DNA from: Methylobacterium sp. WL119
Lineage (GTDB): Bacteria > Pseudomonadota > Alphaproteobacteria > Rhizobiales > Beijerinckiaceae
Assembly (NCBI RefSeq): GCF_008039875.1
Contig: NZ_VRUU01000036.1
Span: 1 to 44,706 of the forward strand
Direction of reading: 5' to 3'
DNA length: 44,706 nt
The first letter of the stretch is position 1; the number at the start of each line of letters is the position of its first letter. Both the position numbers and the translations under genes were made by a program. Shown here piece by piece: positions 38,218 to 44,706 of the stretch. The notes beneath the pieces were generated by a model. That model worked only from the letters and a program-made list of their open reading frames with translations, searched no databases and was not told the origin of the DNA.

Positions 38218-39293
38218 GGACCGGCCGGCTCGATGGTGCCGAGGGCGCGGCGTCCCAGGGTCCGCGTCTTCAGCCGCAGTGCCGGCCGCTCGATGGCGTA
38301 CCACGAGGCCGCGGCCACCGGGATCGTCAGCGCGAGCGCCGGGATCAGCAGCAGCGCCGGGGAAGCACCGGGCCACGAAGCATGGAGGCTCTGCTGCACC
38401 GGCCAGCCGTAGAGATAGATCCCGTAGGAGAGGTCCGCGGCCGGGTCGAAGGCCTTGCGCGCCAGCCAGGGCGACAGCCCGAGCCAGATTGCGCCGTAGC
38501 CTTCCGCTGTGAACAGCAGCGTGCGGTAGAGCGGGGTGTGGCGCGCCAGGAGGCAGGCCAGCGCCAGGATCGCGAGCGGGACGACCGAGAGGCGCACGGA
38601 TGCCCTTCCGGCGTAGAGCGCCGCGCCGATCGCGAAGATCAGCGGCAGCCGCAACGCCGTCTCAAGGCCCTTCGGCAGGTCGGGATGCCTCGCATCCGCG
38701 ATCAGGAGCGCGATCGCGAAGCCGGCGGCGATCAGCGGCACCACCAAGCGCGTCCGCAACGCGCCGACGAGGCCGGTGGCGACGACGCCCAGATAGCACA
38801 GGGTCTCGTATTTCAGGGTCCAGACCGTGCCGAGCGGGCTGCGATACGGGTTGTCGGGAAAGACGCCCGGCAGCGACGCGTTGCTCTTGAAGGTGGTCAG
38901 CGTGCCACGCACGAAGCGCCAGACGCCGCCATCGCGCAGATACTCGCCGAGCGGCAGCGTGCTCATCGCGGCGCCGAGGACGAGGGCGACCAGCAGCGTC
39001 GCGGCGACGAGCCCCGGCAGGATGCGCAGGGTCCGTGCGATGAGGTAGTCGACGAGGCCGCGCCGGTCGAAGCTCATCGTCACGAGGAAGCCCGACACCG
39101 CGAAGAAGCCGTTCACCGCGTGCTCGCCGAGAGTGAAGCCGGTCGCCCGCGCCAGCGGCTCGTCGAGGGCGTTGCCGCTGGTGACGCTGAAGGCATGCGA
39201 GACCACCACCGCCAGCGCGAGTGCCAGGCGAAGGCCGGAGAAGCCGTTGTGCGGGCGGGCCAGCGCGTCCGCCACCGTCGCGGCGCGGGTCAT
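38214..39293 (-). CDS. Acyltransferase-3 family (OafA-like) membrane O-acyltransferase
   Basis: 359 aa with about ten membrane helices. RPHNGFSGLRLALALAVVVSHAF (residues 13-35) holds the catalytic-type R...H region of acyltransferase-3 proteins. GFFAVSGFLVTMSFDRRG and LARTLRILPGL-like IARTLRILPG follow, then YRSPLGTVWTLKYETLCYL, and DLSYGIYLYGWPVQQSL is the C-terminal family signature. It likely acetylates a surface polysaccharide, lipid or glycan made with the glycosyltransferase encoded just upstream. The start ATG 39293 overlaps the glycosyltransferase stop by 4 bp, and the stop overlaps the small gene downstream. The upstream open frame to 39698 lies within the glycosyltransferase gene and is not coding. 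Confidence 0.9.
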   Translation of the reverse strand: MTRAATVADALARPHNGFSGLRLALALAVVVSHAFSVTSGNALDEPLARATGFTLGEHAVNGFFAVSGFLVTMSFDRRGLVDYLIARTLRILPGLVAATLLVALVLGAAMSTLPLGEYLRDGGVWRFVRGTLTTFKSNASLPGVFPDNPYRSPLGTVWTLKYETLCYLGVVATGLVGALRTRLVVPLIAAGFAIALLIADARHPDLPKGLETALRLPLIFAIGAALYAGRASVRLSVVPLAILALACLLARHTPLYRTLLFTAEGYGAIWLGLSPWLARKAFDPAADLSYGIYLYGWPVQQSLHASWPGASPALLLIPALALTIPVAAASWYAIERPALRLKTRTLGRRALGTIEPAGP

Positions 39294-40159
39294 TCGAGGC
39301 CCTCGCGGGCCAGCGCGGACCGGCCCCGCAGCGCGGCCCAGGCGCCCGCGGCCGAGCCGCCGTAGCGCTCGACGCCGGCACGCCGCAGGACCAGCAGGGA
39401 CAGGCAGGCCTTGAGCGCGTTGGCCGCGAGCCCCGGCAGGATGGGGTCGGCGAGCCCGTACTTGCGGGCGACGTAGGCGCGCGACCACGCCTGGTGCCAG
39501 CGGGTGCGGAACACCCGGCCGCGCTCCGGCGCCGAGGAACGCCCGCGCCCGTGCAGGACCTCGGCGCCGTGCACGTGGACGAGGGCGCGGCCCGCATCGG
39601 CGATGCGGCGACAGAGGTCGTCGTCCTCGTAGAACAGGAAGATCCGCTCGTCGAAGCCGCCGAGCGCCAGGAAGAACGTCCGCTCGATCATCACGCACGC
39701 GCCGGACAGGAACGGCGCGCAGGCATCGCCCGCGGGCAGGTCGCGGCGCCCGCGCGGGTTGGTGAGGTACGGCGCCAGCAGGGAGCGCGGCTGGTAGAAG
39801 AACCGGCCGTCCGGCTCGACGATGCGCGGCGCGAACAATCCGGCCTCCGGCCAGCGCTCGGCGGCGGCGAGCAGGGCGTCGGCCGCGCCCGGCCGCAGGA
39901 TCACGTCGGGGTTGAGGATCAGCACGTAGCGGGCCTGCGCGGCAACGCGGACGCCGAGGGTGTTGGCGCGGCCGTAGCCCTCGTTCCGAGCGTTGCGGAC
40001 CACCTGCGCGCCGGCCGCCTCCGCGATCTCCGCCGATCGGTCGCGGCTCGCATTGTCGACGACGATCGCCGGCACATGCTCGGCCGCGAGCGCCGACAGG
40101 CAGGCCGGCAGAGCCTCGGCGCTGTCATGCGCGACGACGACGGCGACGAGGCTGGGCAC
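39290..40159 (-). CDS. Glycosyltransferase family 2 (rhamnosyltransferase/WbbL-like)
   Basis: 289 aa GT-A fold enzyme. LVAVVVAHDSAEALPACLSAL starts the nucleotide-sugar domain. AIVVDNASRDRSAEIAE, RNEGYGRANTLGVRVA, YVLILNPDVILRPGA (the DxD-like metal site) and FDERIFLFYEDDDLCRRIADAG (acceptor/catalytic base region) are typical of the GT2 branch with rhamnosyl and related transferases. No membrane helix is evident. It leads a three-gene minus-strand cassette with the acyltransferase and the small protein, all overlapping by 4 bp. The sugar and acceptor are unknown. Confidence 0.9.
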   Translation of the reverse strand: MPSLVAVVVAHDSAEALPACLSALAAEHVPAIVVDNASRDRSAEIAEAAGAQVVRNARNEGYGRANTLGVRVAAQARYVLILNPDVILRPGAADALLAAAERWPEAGLFAPRIVEPDGRFFYQPRSLLAPYLTNPRGRRDLPAGDACAPFLSGACVMIERTFFLALGGFDERIFLFYEDDDLCRRIADAGRALVHVHGAEVLHGRGRSSAPERGRVFRTRWHQAWSRAYVARKYGLADPILPGLAANALKACLSLLVLRRAGVERYGGSAAGAWAALRGRSALAREGLE

Positions 40160-40184
40160 TTAACGGACTCCCCGTGGCGACCGC

Positions 40185-40216
40185 TTTTCCCTCCCCCCTC
40201 TGCGGGGGGAGGGAAG
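40185..40216 (-). repeat. C-rich/G-rich hairpin element, copy 3
   Basis: The best-formed copy: arms 40187-40198 and 40204-40215 (TTCCCTCCCCCC) pair perfectly for 12 bp around the 5-nt loop TCTGC. It begins 12 bp beyond the aspS stop on the minus strand. Continuing on that strand it is followed by AAAAGCGG rather than T, so it is not a classical intrinsic terminator. Confidence 0.85.
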
Positions 40217-40227
40217 GACGCGTGGGG

Positions 40228-42042
40228 TCACGCCTTCTTCTCAGGCAGGTTCAGGCGGATGTGCAGCTCGCGAAGCTGCTTCGGGGTCGCCTCGGACGGC
40301 GCGCCCATCATCAGGTCCTCGGCGCGCTGGTTCATCGGGAACAGCACCACCTCGCGGATGTTCGGCTCCTCGCAGAGCAGCATCACGATGCGGTCGACAC
40401 CCGGCGCGATGCCGCCGTGCGGCGGGGCGCCGAGGCGCAGCGCGTTGAGCATGCCGCCGAACTTGGCTTCGAGCACGTCGCGCCCGTAGCCCGCGATCGC
40501 GAACGCCTTCTCCATGATCTCGGGCTTGTGGTTCCGGATCGCGCCCGACGACAGCTCGATGCCGTTGCAGACGATGTCGTACTGGAATGCCTTGATGTCG
40601 AGGATCTTGGCGTCGTCGCCCTCGCCGAGGGCCAGGAAGGCGTCGTGGTCGAAGTTCGGCATCGAGAACGGATTGTGCGAGAAGTCGATGTGCTTCTCGT
40701 CCTCGTTCCACTCGAACATCGGGAAGTCGGTGATCCAGCAGAACGCGAATTGGTCCTTGTCGGACAGGCCGAGGTCGTCGCCGATGCGGATGCGCGCCTT
40801 GCCGGCGAGCGCCGCGGCCTTCGCCTCGGTGCCGGCGGAAAAGAAGACCGCGTCGCCCGCCTTCGTCCCGGTCTTCTCGGCGATCCGCGCCAGGATCGGC
40901 GCGGGGATGAACTTGGCGATCGGGCCCTTGCCCGTGAGGGCGCCGTCGACCTCCTCGAACACCACGTAGCCGAGCCCGGGCGCGCCCTCGGCGCGGGCGA
41001 AGTCGTTGAGCTTGTCGAAGAACGAGCGCGGCTGCGTCGCCGCGCCCGTCGCCGGGATCGCGCGGACCACGCCGCCGGACTTGATCACGCCCTTGAACGC
41101 CTTGAACTCGACCGCGTCCTCGGCGAACTCGGCCGTGACGTCGGCGATGAGCAGCGGGTTGCGCAGGTCGGGCTTGTCGACGCCGTACTTCAGCATCGCG
41201 TCGGCGTAGGTGATGCGCGGAAACACGTCGGTGACGCGCTTGTCGCCGGCGAACTCCTTGAACACCCCGTGCAGAACCGGCTCGACCGCCTGGAACACGT
41301 CCTCCTGGGTGACGAAGCTCATCTCGATGTCGAGCTGGTAGAACTCGCCCGGCGAGCGGTCGGCGCGCGCATCCTCGTCGCGGAAGCAAGGCGCGATCTG
41401 GAAGTAGCGGTCGAAGCCGGCGATCATCGTCAGCTGCTTGAACTGCTGCGGCGCCTGCGGCAGCGCGTAGAATTTCCCGGGATGGACGCGGGAGGGGACG
41501 AGGTAGTCGCGTGCGCCCTCGGGGCTCGATGCCGTGAGGATCGGCGTCTGAAACTCGAAGAACCCGCCCTCGCGCATGCGCCGACGCAGCGAGTCGACGA
41601 TCGCGCCGCGCTTCATGATGTTGGCGTGCAGCTTCTCGCGGCGCAGGTCGAGGAAGCGGTACCGCAGGCGGGTCTCCTCGGGGTACTCGAGGTCGCCGAA
41701 GACCGGCAGCGGCAGCTCGGCGGCCGCGCCCAGCACCTCGAGCTCGTCGATGTAGACCTCGACCGCGCCGGTCGGCAGCTCGGCGTTCTCGGTCCCGGCC
41801 GGCCGGGTGCGGACGCGCCCGTCGAGGCGCACGACCCATTCCGAGCGCACGGTGTTGGCCGCCTTGAAGGCCGGCGAATCCGAATCGACCACGCACTGCG
41901 TCAGCCCGTAATGGTCGCGCAGGTCGATGAAGAGCACGCCGCCATGGTCGCGGATGCGGTGGCACCAGCCGGAGAGGCGGACGGATGCGCCGACATCGGA
42001 TGGGCGCAGCGCCCCGCAGGTATGGGTCCGGTAACAGTGCAT
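40228..42042 (-). CDS. aspS: Aspartyl-tRNA synthetase, probably non-discriminating (Asp/Asn)
   Basis: 604-aa bacterial-type AspRS. The OB-fold anticodon-binding domain starts [18 protein letters not shown]. Class II motifs are present: RYRFLDLRR (motif 1), [26 protein letters not shown] [20 protein letters not shown] with YQLDIEMSF (motif 2) and GLAPGVDR-like [14 protein letters not shown] (motif 3). A GAD insertion domain of about 130 residues separates motifs 2 and 3. The anticodon-domain stretch [11 protein letters not shown] carries His33 at the position where non-discriminating Pseudomonas enzymes have His and discriminating ones Leu. With gatCAB in the same window, this suggests the enzyme also makes Asp-tRNA(Asn). 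The start is ATG 42042. It is divergent from rnd across 230 bp. Confidence 0.95.
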   Translation of the reverse strand: MHCYRTHTCGALRPSDVGASVRLSGWCHRIRDHGGVLFIDLRDHYGLTQCVVDSDSPAFKAANTVRSEWVVRLDGRVRTRPAGTENAELPTGAVEVYIDELEVLGAAAELPLPVFGDLEYPEETRLRYRFLDLRREKLHANIMKRGAIVDSLRRRMREGGFFEFQTPILTASSPEGARDYLVPSRVHPGKFYALPQAPQQFKQLTMIAGFDRYFQIAPCFRDEDARADRSPGEFYQLDIEMSFVTQEDVFQAVEPVLHGVFKEFAGDKRVTDVFPRITYADAMLKYGVDKPDLRNPLLIADVTAEFAEDAVEFKAFKGVIKSGGVVRAIPATGAATQPRSFFDKLNDFARAEGAPGLGYVVFEEVDGALTGKGPIAKFIPAPILARIAEKTGTKAGDAVFFSAGTEAKAAALAGKARIRIGDDLGLSDKDQFAFCWITDFPMFEWNEDEKHIDFSHNPFSMPNFDHDAFLALGEGDDAKILDIKAFQYDIVCNGIELSSGAIRNHKPEIMEKAFAIAGYGRDVLEAKFGGMLNALRLGAPPHGGIAPGVDRIVMLLCEEPNIREVVLFPMNQRAEDLMMGAPSEATPKQLRELHIRLNLPEKKA

Positions 42043-42272
42043 CGCAAAACCTTGGAATGGAAGCGCGGCACCATTCACGCGAGGGGGGCGAAGTCAAGGC
42101 GCGCCGCGGGACCGGGCGGCCGGGTGCCGAGCCTCGCCGTCGCGGATGCCCGGCGGAACCGCGGGCCCAGCGAAGACGGCGCAGGTCCTCGGGGACGTCG
42201 AACCTGAGGATCGATGGGGATGCCGGCGCATCCGGCTCCCCTTTACAAGAAACCTCCGATATAGCCGGGGGC

Positions 42273-43427
42273 ATGGATCTGATCAGTACGACGCAGGCGC
42301 TCCGCGACGCCTGCGACCGCCTCGCCGCGCAGAGCTTCGTCACCGTGGACACGGAGTTCATGCGCGAGACGACCTATTACCCCAAGCTCTGCCTGATCCA
42401 GATGGCGGCGCCGGACGGGACCGGCGTGCTGGTCGATCCGCTGGCGGACGGCATCGACCTCCAGCCCTTCGTCGACCTGATGGCGGACGAGGGCGTGGTG
42501 AAGGTGTTCCATTCCGCCCGCCAGGATCTCGAGATCATCTGGCTGATGGGCGGGCTGCTGCCGCAGCCGTTCTTCGACACCCAGGTCGCGGCGATGGTCT
42601 GCGGCTACGGCGACTCGGTGTCCTACGAGCAGCTGGTCAACGATGTGGCCAAGGCGAAGATCGACAAGTCCTCGCGCTTCACCGACTGGTCGCGGCGCCC
42701 GCTCTCGGACGCGCAGCTCTCCTACGCCCTGTCGGACGTCACCCATCTGGTGACCGTGTACGAGAAGCTGGTCGCCGACCTCGTGCGCGACGACCGCGGG
42801 CAGTGGCTCGACGAGGAGATGGCGGTGCTGACCTCGCCCGACACCTATCGCGCCGACCCGGCTCAGGCCTGGCGCCGCCTGTCGGGGCGGATGCGCAAGC
42901 CGCGCGAGATCGCGGTGCTGATGGAGGTCGCGGCCTGGCGCGAGCGCGAGGCGCAGACGCGCAACGTGCCGCGCGGGCGCATCCTGAAGGACGAGGCGGT
43001 GATCGACGTCGCGACCTCGGCGCCGCGCAGCGTCGAGGCACTCGGCCGGTTGCGCTCGATCCCGGCGGGCTTCGAGCGCTCGCGCACCGGCACCGACATC
43101 CTCGCCGCCGTCGAGCGCGGGTTCGCCCGCGACGTCGGCGAGATCGCGCTGCCCGAGCGCGGCCGCGGCCGCAGCGGCGGCAACGGGGCGCTGGTCGAGT
43201 TGCTGAAGGTGCTTCTGAAGGCGGTGTGCGAGACCGAGGGCGTCGCGCCGAAGATCATCGCCACGGTGGACGATCTTGAAGCGGTGGCCGACGACGACGC
43301 GGCCGACGTGCCGCTTCTCCAGGGCTGGCGCCGCGAGCTCTTCGGCAGCAAGGCGCTCGACCTGAAGCACGGTCGCCTCGCGCTCTCCGCCGAGGGCGGG
43401 CGCATCGTGGTGCGGTCGCTGGCCTGA
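42273..43427 (+). CDS. rnd: Ribonuclease D
   Basis: 384 aa, 3'-5' exoribonuclease that matures tRNA and other stable RNAs. The DEDDy exonuclease residues are all present: Asp26 and Glu28 in [16 protein letters not shown], Asp85 in [13 protein letters not shown], and Tyr151/Asp155 in [11 protein letters not shown]. An HRDC-like domain follows ([18 protein letters not shown]...[16 protein letters not shown]), then a second C-terminal helical region. The start is ATG 42273. A TATAGC at 42260-42265 only 7 bp before the ATG means an alternative leaderless message is conceivable. rnd and aspS are commonly neighbours in alphaproteobacteria. Confidence 0.95.
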   Translation: MDLISTTQALRDACDRLAAQSFVTVDTEFMRETTYYPKLCLIQMAAPDGTGVLVDPLADGIDLQPFVDLMADEGVVKVFHSARQDLEIIWLMGGLLPQPFFDTQVAAMVCGYGDSVSYEQLVNDVAKAKIDKSSRFTDWSRRPLSDAQLSYALSDVTHLVTVYEKLVADLVRDDRGQWLDEEMAVLTSPDTYRADPAQAWRRLSGRMRKPREIAVLMEVAAWREREAQTRNVPRGRILKDEAVIDVATSAPRSVEALGRLRSIPAGFERSRTGTDILAAVERGFARDVGEIALPERGRGRSGGNGALVELLKVLLKAVCETEGVAPKIIATVDDLEAVADDDAADVPLLQGWRRELFGSKALDLKHGRLALSAEGGRIVVRSLA

Positions 43428-43554
43428 ACCGGCGATCGGCCGGCATCCGGTCATCGACGCGAGACCATCGCAGGCGAACCCGTGACACAGGGACGGACCG
43501 GGACTAAATGGCAATGCGATTGCCGAAACGTCCCAGGGCCCCACGTCGCATCCG

Positions 43555-43845
43555 ATGCACGAACCCAACGAAGTCCTCCAGACGCTGACCGGGCGGGGCA
43601 CCGTCTCGGCGGAGGGCTGCGGAACCGTCCGCGTCCGCTACCGGGTGATCGTGGAACGGCGGGCATCCGTCGTCACGGCCCATGGCAGCCTTCACGGAAG
43701 CCATGCCGGCCTGCGCCCGATCTGGCTGATCCCGGACTCCACCCTGCGCCTGAAGACCGGCCGGACCCTCGCGATCTCGCTCACCGACCTCGTCGGCGAC
43801 GCCGCCGAGTTCGAGAGCACCGGCGCCGTCGGGACCCTCGCCTGA
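43555..43845 (+). CDS. Small hypothetical protein
   Basis: 96 aa starting at ATG 43555, 127 bp after rnd. The sequence is mostly beta: GTVRVRYRVIVERRASVVTAHGSLHG, then LIPDSTLRLKTGRTLAISLTDLVGDAAEF. It has no signal peptide, membrane helix or cysteine pair, and looks like a compact all-beta protein. The codons use G/C at third positions like those of its neighbours, consistent with a real gene. I do not recognise the family. The start lacks a clear ribosome-binding site. Confidence 0.58.
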   Translation: MHEPNEVLQTLTGRGTVSAEGCGTVRVRYRVIVERRASVVTAHGSLHGSHAGLRPIWLIPDSTLRLKTGRTLAISLTDLVGDAAEFESTGAVGTLA

Positions 43846-44314
43846 GATCGTCGCGGCCGGCTCGCGAGGCAATCCTCCTTCCCGGATGATCACCGTTGAG
43901 ACGGCGATTCTCGACATCGCTCGGCGCAGAAAAATGCCGTTCTGAGTCGCCGACGGCGGTTTCATGCGACCAGAGCGCGCAGAAGCGGCAGGAAATCACC
44001 GAAGCTTGACCGCGAAGCATCCTCAGCGGTGTCGCGACCGGATTTTGCAGCGCATCTGCCCATTGCCAAGGCGATGCCGCGTCATGCCGCGCGAAGCGGC
44101 AGCGCACCGTGCACCGAACGCATGAAAAACGCGAATGCCGAAGCTCAAGCTGCAAACGGCGCATGTGTTTGCCGCTCATGCCGAAGCACAACACCTCGGT
44201 ACGACGCCGTTTTGTGCGATGCACAATAAGTTTTTGCGGCGCGTCAACGACGCTGGTCTTCCCGCGAAGGTGCGGCGACTTGCGCACAACCCTATCGGAG
44301 GCGCTCGAACCGAG

Positions 44315-44342
44315 TTGACGAGGCTCAAAAATCTCTTAGAGT
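44315..44342 (+). promoter_or_regulatory. xoxF: Candidate xoxF promoter
   Basis: A -35 TTGACG (44315-44320, five of six matches to TTGACA) is followed after 16 bp by a -10 TAGAGT (44337-44342). The predicted start near 44349 gives a leader of about 180 nt. This is the closest match to consensus I found in the region, unproven. Confidence 0.45.
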
Positions 44343-44366
44343 TCGTTCAAGCTTCGGTTTCGAGGG

Positions 44367-44388
44367 GGCCGCCTCAGGGATGGCGGCC
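44367..44388 (+). promoter_or_regulatory. xoxF: Hairpin in the predicted xoxF leader
   Basis: GGCCGCC (44367-44373) pairs with GGCGGCC (44382-44388) around the loop TCAGGGAT. It would lie about 20 nt into the predicted message. There is no T run, so it is more likely an mRNA-stability element or part of a larger leader fold than a terminator. Confidence 0.5.
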
Positions 44389-44529
44389 TCTGGCTCGGCG
44401 ACCCAAAGTCGTCGATTTCCTGCCCGCTACCGAAGCAAATCGATCCCTGTCGCAAAGAGTCAGGTCAGGTCTTCTCGACGCGGTCTGCGTCGTGTCCGGA
44501 AGGCATCAAGACTTGTCGGAGGAACACAC

Positions 44530-44706
44530 ATGAGAGCGGTTCATCTTCTCGCGCTTGGCGCGAGCCTTGCGGTTGCCGCCCCGGCGATCGCGAACGACGA
44601 TCTGATGAAGCATCTGGCGAACCCGGCCGAGCAGGTGCTGCAGACGGTCGACTACGCCAACACGCGCTATTCGAAGCTCGACCAGATCAACGCGGGCAAC
44701 GTCAAG
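44530..44706 (+). CDS. xoxF: Lanthanide-dependent methanol dehydrogenase XoxF, N-terminal fragment
   Basis: The first 59 codons of a PQQ-dependent alcohol dehydrogenase; the gene runs off the right edge. A Sec signal peptide (MRAVHLLALGASLAVAAPAIA, cut before Asn22) is followed by a mature N-terminus ending ANPAEQVLQTVDYANTRYSK and LDQINAGNVK. I recall nearly the same start and spacing in Methylobacterium XoxF1. The Asp residues that mark lanthanide coordination lie outside the window, so the XoxF rather than MxaF call rests on this N-terminus. GGAGGA (44518-44523) lies 6 nt before ATG 44530. The periplasmic enzyme oxidises methanol to formaldehyde or formate and passes electrons to a dedicated cytochrome c. 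Confidence 0.9.
   Translation, partial: MRAVHLLALGASLAVAAPAIANDDLMKHLANPAEQVLQTVDYANTRYSKLDQINAGNVK

Larger units (their letters stand above)
43846..44529. other. 684-bp non-coding region upstream of xoxF
   Basis: No convincing gene is present; short frames in it have no ribosome-binding site or family similarity. Composition is less GC-rich than the flanks, with AT-rich words such as GCACAATAAGTTTTTGCGG near 44219-44238. A hairpin TGCCGC-GCGAA-GCGGCA lies at 44085-44101. The right third holds a promoter candidate (44315-44342) and a hairpin (44367-44388). This is long for the genome's normally tight spacing and probably holds binding sites for regulators of lanthanide-dependent methanol oxidation. 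Confidence 0.7.

Noticed and set aside
42242..42265. TTTACA/TATAGC promoter for rnd
   Set aside because: The two hexamers are only 12 bp apart, too close for sigma70, so I mention only the -10-like word.

Overview
The window looks like a chromosomal segment from a Methylobacterium/Methylorubrum-type alphaproteobacterium (Hyphomicrobiales). The sequence is very GC-rich, and GTG and TTG starts and 1-4 bp gene overlaps are common. The strongest taxonomic clue is the partial gene at the right edge. It encodes the signal peptide and first mature residues of an XoxF-type, lanthanide-dependent methanol dehydrogenase. The GatCAB amidotransferase, HdaA, NADP-malic enzyme with a phosphotransacetylase tail and the DUF1656/HlyD/FUSC efflux operon fit the same group. 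This assignment is inference from gene content and remembered family sequences, not from a database search. Nearly all genes look intact. I see no phage, insertion sequence, CRISPR array, tRNA or rRNA, so this is mostly core genome with a few accessory cassettes.

Left part (1-12.0 kb): the end of an outer-membrane beta-barrel gene and its terminator; parE (topoisomerase IV subunit B) and topA (topoisomerase I) on the minus strand; a small membrane ORF between them; a minus-strand pair encoding a sulfite-oxidase-fold molybdoenzyme and its membrane cytochrome b. A tightly overlapping plus-strand run follows: pyrB, a degenerate dihydroorotase (pseudo-enzyme, PyrC'/PyrX type), plsY and dprA.

Middle (12.0-26.9 kb): ruvX and an orphan SUKH/SMI1-KNR4 protein (minus); gatC-gatA-small membrane protein-gatB (plus) for transamidation of mischarged Asp-/Glu-tRNA; a 447-bp gap without genes; a minus-strand efflux operon (DUF4345, FUSC, DUF1656, HlyD) with a secreted DUF protein downstream; a PsiF-like secreted protein; a glutathione transferase; a DUF2147 protein; ndk; a small secreted protein; and purM-purN.

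Right part (26.9-44.7 kb): perM-hdaA-ppk-ppx on the plus strand, combining replication control with polyphosphate synthesis and hydrolysis; a Tat-exported acetamidase/formamidase-family protein; maeB; a hexapeptide acetyltransferase and DUF3297 protein; a three-gene surface-polysaccharide cassette (GT2, acyltransferase-3, small protein); aspS, whose sequence suggests a non-discriminating enzyme that would need GatCAB; rnd; a small hypothetical; and a 684-bp non-coding region leading into xoxF, with a candidate promoter and a leader hairpin.

Three copies of a C-rich/G-rich hairpin element each sit just after the stop codon of a minus-strand gene (near 5.98, 25.11 and 40.2 kb). Several other perfect hairpins lie between convergent genes and probably act as bidirectional terminators. 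I did not find a clearly new multi-gene defence or mobile system. The best leads are the xoxF leader, the molybdoenzyme/cytochrome pair, the exported amidase, the pseudo-dihydroorotase and the hairpin element family.
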